Positions 37,159-46,569 of a DNA stretch of 64,000 nt are shown here, piece after piece; position 1 is the stretch's first letter, and each line of letters begins with the position of its first letter. Source of the DNA: Litorimonas sp039975855 (lineage in GTDB: Bacteria > Pseudomonadota > Alphaproteobacteria > Caulobacterales > Maricaulaceae). Where the stretch lies: positions 434,001-498,000 of the forward strand of contig JBDWGH010000002.1 of the NCBI GenBank assembly GCA_039975855.1. Direction: 5' to 3'. Position numbers and translations under genes: made by a program. The notes beneath the pieces were generated by a model, which saw nothing but the letters and a program-made list of their open reading frames with translations, was not told the origin of the DNA and made no database searches.

Positions 37159-37304
37159 GATATTGTCAGAAAGGGAAGGCAGAAACATCGTTACCGAATG
37201 CCGCTCACGAGACACACACAATGCAACGAGGCTGAAAAAATGGCGCAGTTAGTTTCTCTTCAACACGCAAAAACACGGTTGGAACAGCGCAATCTAGTTA
37301 GCGG

Positions 37305-37373
37305 CTAAAGACCCAGAAGGGCGAGAAGCAGCAGAACAATCGCAATCAGCACTTGTTTCGCAATAGAAATCAT
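37305..37373 (-). CDS. Putative 22-residue membrane peptide
   Basis: A short frame between the SGNH lipoprotein gene and the GH3 gene. It encodes MISIAKQVLIAIV followed by a run of Leu and Ala and ends in GLLGL-like residues, that is, a single hydrophobic helix with one Lys near the start. AAGGAAACTCT immediately precedes the ATG at 37373, a credible ribosome site at good spacing. It is in the direction of the cluster and in the middle of a 390 bp gap. Tiny single-helix proteins of this sort often modulate transporters, here possibly the MFS porter upstream. Not covered by usual gene-length cut-offs. Confidence 0.5.
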   Translation of the reverse strand: MISIAKQVLIAIVLLLLALLGL

Positions 37374-37432
37374 AGAGTTTCCTTATCTATAAAAGCCAAC
37401 TTTGGCCAGACGAATTTTCGATTTTTGGCATT

Positions 37433-38137
37433 TTACTTTACATATGGCGAAAGCGCCTCTCCCCATACGGCGTAGCCTGCCGCGTTCAAATGCAAACCAT
37501 CCCCCGTAAGCTCTTCCCGAAGTGTGCCGTCTGCCTGTGCAAAGGTCGATGTCAGGTCGATGTATTCAGCGTTGTAAGCTCTCGCGAGTTTCGCTTGCAT
37601 AGAGTTGACTTCCGCGATTCTATCCAGCTTGTCTGCCTCGCGCGGTAAAACGGATTGCACATATAATTTCGCCTGGGGCTCCAATTTGGTAAGCTCCGAG
37701 AGTAAGAGCTCAAAATGAAGCGCCATCTCCTCAAGCGGTACACCCAAGGAAATATCATTTGTTCCAATTTTGATAAAAATCTGATCGGGGTTTGACGGCT
37801 CCACTAACGGCAGCCGAGCAACAGCTCCCTCGGTAACGTCCCATCCCACACCATGATTGGCGACAGGGCGGAGGAAAGGATAAGTCTTTGTCTTCCTCTG
37901 CCACATCCAGGCTTCAGTGATACTGTCCCCTATTAGAACTGTGCCGGTTTTTACAGGATCGAGACCAGCAATATCTGCCAATCTACTATTAAAATGTGCC
38001 TTCCCAGCCTCTCGTAAAACTGCGGGAGGTTCGATCATAGATACCATCGAAGTGTCAGAGGGCTCCGTCCCTCCGCAGGCGGACATAAAAAAGGCCAGCC
38101 CAAACAGGCTGACCTTTGAGATTGTGTCCAGACACAT
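37433..38137 (-). CDS. SGNH/GDSL-family hydrolase lipoprotein
   Basis: A 234-residue lipoprotein (GLAFFMSACGG lipobox). The SGNH blocks are visible: GTVLIGDSITEAWMW (block I, Ser), VGWDVTEG (block II Gly region), IKIGTNDIS (block III, Asn) and DGLHLNAAGYAVW (block V, Asp-His). Members remove acetyl or other ester groups from glycans, so an esterase assisting the GH3 enzymes is likely. It begins 5 bp after the MFS gene stop and is surely in the same transcript. Confidence 0.88.
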   Translation of the reverse strand: MCLDTISKVSLFGLAFFMSACGGTEPSDTSMVSMIEPPAVLREAGKAHFNSRLADIAGLDPVKTGTVLIGDSITEAWMWQRKTKTYPFLRPVANHGVGWDVTEGAVARLPLVEPSNPDQIFIKIGTNDISLGVPLEEMALHFELLLSELTKLEPQAKLYVQSVLPREADKLDRIAEVNSMQAKLARAYNAEYIDLTSTFAQADGTLREELTGDGLHLNAAGYAVWGEALSPYVK

Positions 38138-38142
38138 TGAGG

Positions 38143-39555
38143 TTAACCCACCATGTCTTCAAGTTCTTTGCCTTTGGTCTCTTTGACTGCGATCGCGACA
38201 AAGAAAACAGAGACCAAAGCGAACGCAGCATAAATGCTATAGGCTGCGGCCAAACCAATACCTGCAAGGAAGATCGGGAAGGTAAAGGTGATCGCGAAGT
38301 TTGTCAGCCATTGCGCCAAACCTGCAATCGCTAGGCCTGAACCGCGAATTTGGTTCGGGAACATTTCGCCAAGCATCACCCACATAACCGGGCCCCAGCT
38401 CATGTTAAAACAAACAACGTAAGCATTGGCAGCAATAAGGGCCACTAGCCCCATATTGTCAGGAAGCTGCAGAGTTCCATCGACAAGCTCACCCTGCGAG
38501 AATGCAAAAGCAACGACCGCTAGTGTGATTGCCATGCCAGCGGACCCCCAAACGAGGAAAGGCTTTCGGCCAATTTTATCAATCGTCATCAGCGTAATCA
38601 TGACCGCAGCGATGGAAAGCCCACCGGAGAGAACATTGATTAAGAGAGCATCGCTTTCTGTGAAACCAACCGCCTGCCAAAGCACTGCACCGTAGTAAAA
38701 CACGACATTAATACCGACGAGTTGTTGAAACGCCGCCAAGCCAATACCGACCCAAACGATGGGACGAATTTTACCGCCTTTGATGACGTCACTAAGGCGT
38801 GGCTTGTGGTCACTAGCCAAGCTTTCGCGGATTTCGTCAACTTTGCGCGACGCGATAGGCTCCCCGAATAACTTCTGTAAAGTTGTTCGAGCGCCCGCCT
38901 CATCGTCTTTGAACATTGAAAAACGAGGGCTTTTCGGAATCATAAACAGAAGACCGAAGAACAAGAACGCCGGGATTAGTTCCATCCAAAACATCCAACG
39001 CCACGTTTGGAATCCGCCCCAAAATTCTTCAGTCGACCCACCCGCTGTTTTCGCTAGGAAATAGTTGGAAAGGAAAGAAAGGAACAAGCCAGCGATAATT
39101 GCGACTTGCTGAATTGACGTCAGACGACCTCGTTTTTCAGCTGGCGCGATTTCAGAAATGTAAGCCGGCGCCATAACAGAGGCCGCCCCGACTCCAAGAC
39201 CGCCGATGATGCGGTAAATAATGAAAGGCAATTCCGAGTTGGCAATTCCCGACCCGAAGGCAGAAATGATAAACAGAATGGCTGCAACGATGAGCATGTT
39301 ACGTCGCCCATATTTATCAGCGAGCCAGCCCGCCATAAATGCCCCCACTGCTGACCCCAACAACATTGAGGAGACAGATAATCCCGTCCCAACTGATGTA
39401 GAGCCAAAAGCCTGCTGAAGACCGTCAACCGTGCCGTTAATTACGCCACTGTCGTACCCAAACAAAAATCCGCCCAATGTGGCGACAATCGTTATCAGAA
39501 AAATGAAGCCGGCATTTGCCTGCGTCGTGCCTGTATCGGCGCTTGTTTCGGCCAT
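38143..39555 (-). CDS. Sugar porter (MFS, SP family)
   Basis: A 470-residue transporter with 12 hydrophobic helices. The sugar-porter signatures are GGFLFGYDSGVINGTV, a DKYGRRNML loop between helices 2 and 3, RIIGGLGVGAASVMAPAYISE, and PKSPR in the central loop. The start is ATG 39555 with AGGGGAA before it; the longer frame to 39675 would span the operator palindrome and is rejected. The substrate is likely a monosaccharide such as xylose or glucose, judging by the GH3 and xyl neighbours. Followed directly by the SGNH lipoprotein gene. Confidence 0.92.
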   Translation of the reverse strand: MAETSADTGTTQANAGFIFLITIVATLGGFLFGYDSGVINGTVDGLQQAFGSTSVGTGLSVSSMLLGSAVGAFMAGWLADKYGRRNMLIVAAILFIISAFGSGIANSELPFIIYRIIGGLGVGAASVMAPAYISEIAPAEKRGRLTSIQQVAIIAGLFLSFLSNYFLAKTAGGSTEEFWGGFQTWRWMFWMELIPAFLFFGLLFMIPKSPRFSMFKDDEAGARTTLQKLFGEPIASRKVDEIRESLASDHKPRLSDVIKGGKIRPIVWVGIGLAAFQQLVGINVVFYYGAVLWQAVGFTESDALLINVLSGGLSIAAVMITLMTIDKIGRKPFLVWGSAGMAITLAVVAFAFSQGELVDGTLQLPDNMGLVALIAANAYVVCFNMSWGPVMWVMLGEMFPNQIRGSGLAIAGLAQWLTNFAITFTFPIFLAGIGLAAAYSIYAAFALVSVFFVAIAVKETKGKELEDMVG

Positions 39556-39623
39556 GGCCGTTCCCCTTTGATGTTTGCGTCTAGTTTTTCTAAACTTATC
39601 TGAATCAGTCTTTGCAGCGATAA

Positions 39624-39637
39624 TGACAGCGGTGTCA
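39624..39637. promoter_or_regulatory. LacI-type operator upstream of MFS sugar porter
   Basis: TGACAGCGGTGTCA, one mismatch from a perfect palindrome, lies about 70 bp before the MFS ATG and keeps the central CG. It sits in the 313 bp divergent region 39556-39868 that separates the MFS and GH3-xyl operons and shows no gene. Confidence 0.7.
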
Positions 39638-39786
39638 ATTGCCATTTTAGCGATTTTATTCCGTTCCCTGCCCAAGAATCGCCATCACCAACGACCACCT
39701 TTAAAAATTACCACCTAGAGACACTTCGGTGTTTGCCGCCTTATACCCTGATTAAAACAGGTTTTCAGGTTCAGATCGAATTCAAT

Positions 39787-39800
39787 TGACAGCGTTGTCA
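39787..39800. promoter_or_regulatory. LacI-type operator upstream of GH3-xylB-xylA
   Basis: TGACAGCGTTGTCA (flanked as TTGACA...TGTCAA) lies 69 bp before the GH3 start at 39869. The TTGACA can also serve as a -35 element. Together with the site at 39624 it gives each divergent operon its own operator. Confidence 0.72.
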
Positions 39801-39868
39801 ATTTTTGCGACGTCGGGTAAAAATCAACGGCCACAAAGCGTTCGTTGGATATATTGGGGGAATTTTAA

Positions 39869-42274
39869 ATGAACTTTCGACCGACTTCTTTTTTGATCGC
39901 AGCCTCGTCCGCAGCTTTACTCTGGGCGTGCCAGCCTTCTTCGGAAGCTGTGCCAACCTCCGCCCAAACCCAATCTCAGAAATTCGAACGGCAGACATTC
40001 AGCCCACGTGTTGAAAAACTCATCGCTGAAATGACTCTAGATGAGAAGCTCGCTCAAATTTCCTGTGTTTGGCTAAAAAAAGGCGACGTCCTTGACGACG
40101 ACGGCAACTTCCAGCCCGAGGAAATGGCGAAAATCCACCCTAACGGCATTGGCTGCTTCGCGCGCCCGCAAGACACACAAGGGATGGAACGCGAGATCGA
40201 ACGTAAAGGCGTCAATGACGCGACAGTTGTGCGCTCCCTCACCGGTCGAAACCCCGCCGACACGGTTGCGCTCGTCAATGATATTCAAAAATGGCATATC
40301 GAAAACACGCGCATGGCTATCCCAACCTTATTCCACGAAGAAGGCCTTCACGGATATCAAGCCTTTGAGGCAACTAGCTTTCCTCAGTCTATTGCGCTTG
40401 CCGCGACCTTTGACACGGAACTCGCCGAAGAAATTTACGCGATTACAGCGCGTGAAATCCGCGCACGCGGCGTTCATCACGTCCTCTCTCCAGTGGTGGA
40501 TGTTGCCCTCGACCCACGGTGGGGTCGGATTGAAGAAACGTTTGGAGAAGACCCTTACCTTGTCAGCCGTATGGGTGTTGCCGCTGTTAAGGGCTTCCAA
40601 GGTGACGGCTTCCCTATTGCCGATAATAAAGTCCTGACAACCCTGAAACATATGACAGGGCATGGCCAACCCGAGGGCGGCATGAATGTAGGCCCGGCCC
40701 ATTTGTCGGAGCGTGAGCTTTATGAAGTCTTCTTCCCGCCATTTGAAGCGGCCATTTCCGAAGCCAATGCTGCATCTGTCATGGCATCTTATAATGAAAT
40801 TGACGGTGTTCCGTCCCACGCCAATAGCTGGTTACTAAATGACGTGCTGCGTGACGAGTGGGGATTTGATGGGGCAGTTGTTGCTGACTATTTTGCGATC
40901 AATGAACTAGAAGGCCGCCACCGGATCGTCGAGAATATTGGCGATGCAGGGGCACTCTCATTGAAGTCCGGGGTCGATCTTGAGCTGCCGGATGGAGTTG
41001 CTTTCTACGCTCTTAAAGAACGGATTGAGGACGGGTCCTACGACATCGCCTATGTTGACCAGGCCGTAGGACGTGTGCTCGACATGAAAGTCCGCGGCGC
41101 GGTATTCGAAACACCTTACGCGGATCCCGATTACGCAACAGAGATCACGGGCAATGACGAAGCACGAGCTGTTGCTCTCGAGGCTGCTCAAAAAGCAGCG
41201 GTCCTACTCAAAAATGACGGTATCTTGCCGTTAACCGCAGGCGACCACAAACGTATCGCTGTCATCGGGCCGAATGGCGCTATCACGGTCTTAGGAGGAT
41301 ATTCAGACGAGCCAAAACAGACAGTTTCCATTCTCGAAGGCTTGCAAACAAAACTCGAAGGGACTGCGGAAGTTGTCCACGCTCAAGGCGTCACGCTGAC
41401 AGATAACCGGTCTTGGTGGGATGACGAAGTCAATCTGATTGACCCTGCGCAGAACAGACGAGACATCGGCATCGCTGTAACAATCGCCCAAAGCGCTGAT
41501 CTGATTATCATGGCCATTGGCGGAGATGAATCTACATCTCGCGAAGCTTGGTCAGAAACTCACCCTGGAGACAGGAATGACATCACCCTGATCGGCGAAC
41601 AAAAAGAATTGGTTGATGCGATTGCGGCTACCGGAAAACCAATGGTGGGCGTTATCATTTCTGGCCGCCCGCTTAGCCTCGAGAATGTTCAGGATCAGTT
41701 CGAAGCCATCCTTTTCGGTTGGATTTTAGGACAAGAAACCGGAACAGCCGTAGCTGACCTACTCTATGGCGACGTTAATCCTTCTGGTAAAATGCCCGTC
41801 AGTGTACCCCGCACGGTGGGACAAATTCCCGCTTACTATTTCCACAAACCAACCGCCCGTCGCGGTTATGCTTTTGATGATGAGTCACCGCTTTACAATT
41901 TTGGGCATGGCCTAAGCTACACGACATTTGAGGTCGCTGAACCAACATTATCAGCGGCGACTATAGAGACTGACGGTTCCACCAACGTTTCGGTCAATGT
42001 GACCAATACTGGCGAACTGGCGGGCGACGAAATCGTGCAATTATATATACGCGACAATTTCAGTTCAGTCACACGGCCAGTGAAAGAGCTTAAAGGATTC
42101 GAACGTGTATCCCTCGCAGCCGGTGAAACAAAAACTGTGACATTCGACATCACCCCAGAAGCTCTGCGGTTTTATGACATCAACATGAGCCGCGTTGTTG
42201 AACCTGGGACGTTTGAAATCATGGTCGGCAATAGCAGCGTAAACACAAAGTCTGTCGAACTGACTGTCAAATAA
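39869..42274 (+). CDS. GH3 family beta-xylosidase/beta-glucosidase lipoprotein
   Basis: An 801-residue GH3 enzyme. AASSAALLWACQ marks a lipoprotein signal. The barrel has RWGRIEETFGEDPYLVSRMG, KHMTGHGQPEGGMN and the nucleophile segment GFDGAVVADYFAINEL. The second domain and a C-terminal fibronectin III-like domain (about 700-790, with DEIVQLYIRDNFSSVTRP) follow the BglX/xylosidase plan. It is cotranscribed with xylB and xylA (TAATG overlap), which favours xylosidase activity on xylo-oligosaccharides. It differs from the other GH3 (34475-37039), which lacks FnIII. Confidence 0.9.
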   Translation: MNFRPTSFLIAASSAALLWACQPSSEAVPTSAQTQSQKFERQTFSPRVEKLIAEMTLDEKLAQISCVWLKKGDVLDDDGNFQPEEMAKIHPNGIGCFARPQDTQGMEREIERKGVNDATVVRSLTGRNPADTVALVNDIQKWHIENTRMAIPTLFHEEGLHGYQAFEATSFPQSIALAATFDTELAEEIYAITAREIRARGVHHVLSPVVDVALDPRWGRIEETFGEDPYLVSRMGVAAVKGFQGDGFPIADNKVLTTLKHMTGHGQPEGGMNVGPAHLSERELYEVFFPPFEAAISEANAASVMASYNEIDGVPSHANSWLLNDVLRDEWGFDGAVVADYFAINELEGRHRIVENIGDAGALSLKSGVDLELPDGVAFYALKERIEDGSYDIAYVDQAVGRVLDMKVRGAVFETPYADPDYATEITGNDEARAVALEAAQKAAVLLKNDGILPLTAGDHKRIAVIGPNGAITVLGGYSDEPKQTVSILEGLQTKLEGTAEVVHAQGVTLTDNRSWWDDEVNLIDPAQNRRDIGIAVTIAQSADLIIMAIGGDESTSREAWSETHPGDRNDITLIGEQKELVDAIAATGKPMVGVIISGRPLSLENVQDQFEAILFGWILGQETGTAVADLLYGDVNPSGKMPVSVPRTVGQIPAYYFHKPTARRGYAFDDESPLYNFGHGLSYTTFEVAEPTLSAATIETDGSTNVSVNVTNTGELAGDEIVQLYIRDNFSSVTRPVKELKGFERVSLAAGETKTVTFDITPEALRFYDINMSRVVEPGTFEIMVGNSSVNTKSVELTVK

Positions 42275-43722
42275 TGTACCTTGGAATCGACATTGGTACC
42301 TCAGGCGTCAAAGCCGTCATTATAGACGACGCCCAATCTGTCATAGATCAGGCCTCTGCGCCGCTGTCCGTATCTCGGCCGCGCTCCTTATGGTCGGAGC
42401 AAGACCCAGCGAGTTGGTGGCGGGCAACGGATGAGGCCGTGCGAAAGCTCGACAGCCGTGCAAGGCGTGCCGTGCAGGCCATCGGCCTTTCGGGCCAAAT
42501 GCACGGTGCCACCTGCCTAGATAAACATGATGACATAATTCGCCCAGCAATTTTGTGGAATGATGGGCGTAGCGGCGACATATGTTCGAAAATGATGACC
42601 GAGATGCCGTCCTTGATGTCAATCACCGGCAATCTCGCCATGCCCGGCTTCACGGCGCCGAAACTCCAATGGATGCGCGAGCACGAGGCGGCGAATTTCG
42701 AACGCGTTGCCAAGGTTTTACTGCCCAAAGATTATGTTCGCTTTCTGATAAGCGGAGATTACGCCTCTGACATGAGTGATAGCGCCGGCACCCTATGGAT
42801 GGATGTGGCGAAGCGCGATTGGTCCGACGAAGTTTTGGCACTGACCGGACTAACCCGCGACCACATGCCGACCCTCTATGAAGGATCAGAGGCGACGGGC
42901 CAATTGACCCCAAAAATCGCAGATGCGTGGGGTATGAACCAAGTCCCCATCGCTGCGGGCGGCGGAGATAATGCAGCAGGCGCTGTTGGCTCTGGTGTTG
43001 TCAAACCCGGCGAAGGATTTGTTTCACTCGGCACATCTGGCGTCGTCTTTCTTGCCGACAATCAATACCGTCCAAACACGGACGGTGCGGTGCATACATT
43101 TTGTCATGCCTTGCCAGCATTATGGCACCAAATGAGTGTTATTCTATCTGCCGCAAGCGCTGTTGACTTTGTTGCTCGAATAGCAGGATTTGAATCAGAA
43201 GCCGCGCTCTATGAACAAACCGCAGACGCCGCGACACCTGGCAAAGGGGCAATTTTCCTCCCTTACTTGTCGGGAGAACGCACTCCCTATAACGACCCGC
43301 ATGCCAAAGGCGCATTTTTCGGCCTGAGCCATGAGGACACCCCACTCACAATGGCGCAATCCGCCCTGGAAGGCGTCGCGTTTGCTCTCGCTGATGGCGT
43401 AGATGCGCTACGCAAAACTGGCGCCAGCATTGAAAATCTCTCGGTCATTGGCGGTGGATCTCGCTCAAATTGGTGGGGTGAGATAATTGCTTCAGCTATG
43501 AACGCACCGCTTACCTACCGTACAGCGTCCGCAGTTGGCCCCGCATTTGGCGCGGCACGTTTGGCGCGGCTTTGTCTGGGTAAGGACAGCATTTTGGACA
43601 TCTGCACGCCTCCCCCAATAGACCATATCATTGAACCCAATGCTGAAATGCGCGACCTGTATTCAGGACGCCGCGAAACATTTACAAAATTATATAATGC
43701 GACCAAGGACCTAAACTCATGA
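42274..43722 (+). CDS. xylB: Xylulokinase
   Basis: A 482-residue FGGY-family kinase that phosphorylates D-xylulose. MYLGIDIGTSGVKAVIID, the SGQMHGATCLD substrate motif and GGGDNAAGAVGSG phosphate loop are present, and the C-terminal FGGY signature appears as VIGGGSRSNWWGEIIAS. Its ATG shares a base with the GH3 stop, and its stop overlaps xylA by ATGA. This completes the isomerase route from xylose to xylulose 5-phosphate. Confidence 0.95.
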   Translation: MYLGIDIGTSGVKAVIIDDAQSVIDQASAPLSVSRPRSLWSEQDPASWWRATDEAVRKLDSRARRAVQAIGLSGQMHGATCLDKHDDIIRPAILWNDGRSGDICSKMMTEMPSLMSITGNLAMPGFTAPKLQWMREHEAANFERVAKVLLPKDYVRFLISGDYASDMSDSAGTLWMDVAKRDWSDEVLALTGLTRDHMPTLYEGSEATGQLTPKIADAWGMNQVPIAAGGGDNAAGAVGSGVVKPGEGFVSLGTSGVVFLADNQYRPNTDGAVHTFCHALPALWHQMSVILSAASAVDFVARIAGFESEAALYEQTADAATPGKGAIFLPYLSGERTPYNDPHAKGAFFGLSHEDTPLTMAQSALEGVAFALADGVDALRKTGASIENLSVIGGGSRSNWWGEIIASAMNAPLTYRTASAVGPAFGAARLARLCLGKDSILDICTPPPIDHIIEPNAEMRDLYSGRRETFTKLYNATKDLNS

Positions 43723-45038
43723 GCGGATATTTCGACCATATCGACCCTATAAAATATGAGGGCCCAGAGTCTCAGAACGACCTCGCTTTCAAATATTATG
43801 ACGCGAAGAAACTTGTCATGGGCAAAACCATGGAAGACCATTTAAGGGTCGCCGCTTGTTATTGGCACACCTTTTGTTGGGATGGCGCAGACGTCTTCGG
43901 CGGTGGACCATTTAATCGCCCATGGCATGCCCGCAATAAGAACGATCAACAAGCTGCAGAAGACAAGCTCGATGCCGCATTCGATTTCTTTGATCGCTTA
44001 GGACAGCCTTTCTTCTGCTTTCATGATGTCGATGTCATGGCCGATGCAGAAACACCAAGGGAACACGTAGAAAACCTTGCGAAGATTGTCCATAAAATCG
44101 AAGGGAAAATGGATAAGCACGGCACCAAACTCCTTTGGGGAACGGCTAACAATTTCTCTCATCCGCGTTATATCGCTGGCGCTTCAACCAATCCAAACCC
44201 CGATGTCGCGGCTTTTGCCGCATTGCAAGTCAAGCATTGCTTGGAAGCCACGCACCGTCTCGGCGGGTCGGGCTATGTGTTATGGGGTGGCCGCGAAGGC
44301 TATGACACAATTTTAAACACCAATGTTGGCCAAGAGATGGAACAGCTCGGACGCTTCCTCGCCATGGTTGTCGAACATAAACATAAAATCGGTTTTAAAG
44401 GTGATATTTGGATTGAACCCAAACCGCATGAGCCAACAAAACATCAATATGACCGTGACGTTGGAACAGTCTATGGTTTCCTTAAGCAGTATGGCTTAGA
44501 GAACGAGGTCGGCGTAAATATTGAACCTAATCACGCGACATTGGCCGGAAATAGCTTTGAGCATGAAGTCGAAATGGCGAATGCCTTCGGCATCTTTGGT
44601 TCAATCGATTTCAATCGCGGCGACCCGCAAAATGGTTGGGATACGGATCAGTTCCCCAATGATTTACGCGAGACCACACAGGCCATGTATTACATCCTAA
44701 AAGGCGGCGGTTTTAAAAACGGCGGTTCCAATTTTGATGCCAAAGTCCGCCGTCAGTCCTGCGATGCGGAAGATCTCTTCCACGGGCATATTGGCGGGAT
44801 GGACCTGCTAGCGCGCGCGCTATTAAATGCCGCAGACATGATTGAAAACGACAAGCTGCAAGCGTTTAAAGATGCACGTTATTCTGGTTGGAAAAGTGGT
44901 GTTGGAGCGGACATGCTCGCCGGCAAAGCTAGCCTGGACGATGTAGCGGCAGATGCGCTCAATCGCAACACGTCCCCTTCTCCCGTCTCAGGCCGACAGG
45001 AAATGCTAGAGAATTACGTCACCAATATTGTGAAATAG
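43719..45038 (+). CDS. xylA: Xylose isomerase
   Basis: A 439-residue class II xylose isomerase, cytoplasmic, converting D-xylose to D-xylulose. Metal and substrate residues lie in FCFHDVDVMADAETPREH, WIEPKPHEPTKHQYDRD and NIEPNHATLAGNSFEHE. HWxF-like WHTFCWDGADVFGGG is the family N-terminal block. It overlaps xylB by 4 bases. Many caulobacters use the oxidative Weimberg route; here the isomerase route is encoded. Confidence 0.96.
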   Translation: MSGYFDHIDPIKYEGPESQNDLAFKYYDAKKLVMGKTMEDHLRVAACYWHTFCWDGADVFGGGPFNRPWHARNKNDQQAAEDKLDAAFDFFDRLGQPFFCFHDVDVMADAETPREHVENLAKIVHKIEGKMDKHGTKLLWGTANNFSHPRYIAGASTNPNPDVAAFAALQVKHCLEATHRLGGSGYVLWGGREGYDTILNTNVGQEMEQLGRFLAMVVEHKHKIGFKGDIWIEPKPHEPTKHQYDRDVGTVYGFLKQYGLENEVGVNIEPNHATLAGNSFEHEVEMANAFGIFGSIDFNRGDPQNGWDTDQFPNDLRETTQAMYYILKGGGFKNGGSNFDAKVRRQSCDAEDLFHGHIGGMDLLARALLNAADMIENDKLQAFKDARYSGWKSGVGADMLAGKASLDDVAADALNRNTSPSPVSGRQEMLENYVTNIVK

Positions 45039-45059
45039 GAACGGACCCGAATTATATAA

Positions 45060-45077
45060 CTGTCACTGAAACTTCAC
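45060..45077 (+). promoter_or_regulatory. Possible Pho-box-like element before phoU
   Basis: CTGTCAC-TGAA-ACTTCAC, two 7-base half sites 4 bp apart with the first close to the PhoB CTGTCAT consensus and the second weak (4 of 7). It lies about 115 bp before phoU. The match is modest. Confidence 0.3.
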
Positions 45078-45191
45078 AAAACCATAGAAGCGCCGTCATA
45101 CGACTCGGACATGTCGCGCGCTTCTAATCTACATTGTTTAAAAAGATGTGAGAATCATGTCACTAAGACATGAGAGCAAAGGCCTAGTGAA

Positions 45192-45896
45192 ATGATCAGC
45201 AGCAGCAGCAACCACATTGTGTCCGGCTATGACGCGGAATTATCGCGTCTGACGAGTGATTTGACAGACCTCGGGACTCTCGTCAGCGAGATGGTCGCTG
45301 ATGCCATGCAAGCCTTCAAAAAGCGCGACAGTATTAAAGCCCAACAAGTTATTGATCGCGATGAACTGGCTAATGCGCTTCAGTTTAAAATCGATGAAGC
45401 TGTTCAACGGATAATCGCTCTACGTAATCCGGTCGCGCAGGACCTTCGTAGTATTATTAGCGCAACGCGGATTGCGTCCGATCTAGAACGCGTTGGTGAC
45501 TTATCGGAAGGCATCGCGAGACGGGCCATGATTATCAATGAAGAAAAACGCATTGATATGGCACGCTCTGTTTACCGGATGGGTAAGCAAGTCAGAAAGC
45601 AGCTCGCTGGAGCACTAGACACTTTGCTGAAAGGCGACGCCATCGCAGCCCTGCACTATTGGCAGGCTGATAGTGATTTGGATGATCTATACGATTCTAT
45701 ATTCAGAGAACTGGTTACCGTAATGATGGGCGACCCACGCACAATCCCCGCCTGTACGGAACTTCTTTTCGTTGCGAAAAACTTAGAGCGGATTGGCGAC
45801 CACGCGACGAATATTTGCGAGGCGGTTTACTTCACAATCAAAGCCACTCAATTGATAGGTGACCCGGCCTTGACCAAATTCAATCCGGATTTATGA
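45192..45896 (+). CDS. phoU: Phosphate-signalling protein PhoU
   Basis: A 234-residue all-helical protein with two PhoU repeats: EMVADAMQAFKKRDSIKAQQVIDRDEL and the metal-binding E(X)6D(X)3D-type segments RIASDLERVGDLSEGIARRA and KNLERIGDHATNICEA. PhoU dampens PhoR-PhoB signalling through the PstSCAB transporter. Usually it ends a pst operon, but here no pst or pho gene is adjacent. Confidence 0.94.
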   Translation: MISSSSNHIVSGYDAELSRLTSDLTDLGTLVSEMVADAMQAFKKRDSIKAQQVIDRDELANALQFKIDEAVQRIIALRNPVAQDLRSIISATRIASDLERVGDLSEGIARRAMIINEEKRIDMARSVYRMGKQVRKQLAGALDTLLKGDAIAALHYWQADSDLDDLYDSIFRELVTVMMGDPRTIPACTELLFVAKNLERIGDHATNICEAVYFTIKATQLIGDPALTKFNPDL

Positions 45897-45916
45897 TGGT
45901 AGCGAAACGCGCTAAT

Positions 45917-46465
45917 CTAGAAGAACCCTAGCCAGACAAAAACCACCGTACCAAGAACGAGCGCGATCACAGTTTGTCTTCGATAAGCTTTTGCCATCAA
46001 TCCGACCAGTATACCGCCAAGAACCACGCCGAGTAAGAGCAAAGCCACAAGCTTTTGGTAGCTTTTAAATAGTTGTGGGCCGTGACCCATATGCAGCTCC
46101 ATCAAGGACTTGACGGTGTCGGGCTTAACCCGTGTCGCAGATAATCCTTGCGGCGTTTGTCTGAACTCAAGATAGGTTCTAGATGTTGGGCGAAGTTGAA
46201 TAACGGTTCCACGATTTCTGATATACTCAAAATCACTCTTCAAATTAGCGTTTTCCAAAAGAGAGCGCACATCAGTCTCGAGAGTCACACTTTCAAAATC
46301 GAGTTCAGAGCCGGACGGTAGAGAAACGCGCTCGGTCGCGACGTTCCCCTTGATATTCATCAAATACAATCCACCAGATATAGCATGGAGAGCAAAAGCT
46401 GGCGCCATTAGGCCCGCAAGCCAAAGATGAGCGAGAATTAGATATTTGCGAAATTTCGGAGACAT
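45917..46465 (-). CDS. PepSY-associated transmembrane protein
   Basis: A 182-residue protein. The first helix (LAHLWLAGLMAPAFALHAISGGLYLM) and late pair (VALLLLGVVLGGILVGLM, VIALVLGTVVFVWLGFF) flank a soluble middle with a short repeat-like beta region. The MELHMGHGPQLFKSYQKLVALLLL segment resembles the PepSY-TM domain found in reductase- or siderophore-linked membrane proteins. It lies between phoU and moaC in the minus direction. Function not known. Confidence 0.65.
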   Translation of the reverse strand: MSPKFRKYLILAHLWLAGLMAPAFALHAISGGLYLMNIKGNVATERVSLPSGSELDFESVTLETDVRSLLENANLKSDFEYIRNRGTVIQLRPTSRTYLEFRQTPQGLSATRVKPDTVKSLMELHMGHGPQLFKSYQKLVALLLLGVVLGGILVGLMAKAYRRQTVIALVLGTVVFVWLGFF

Positions 46466-46569
46466 GGCGACAGCTTTGCTAAAAAGGCCTTATTAAGAAT
46501 GGTTCGCAATAACGCTATAAATATCCAAGGTCAACTGACCATTTCGAATTCAAGATTGAAGTCTAATGA

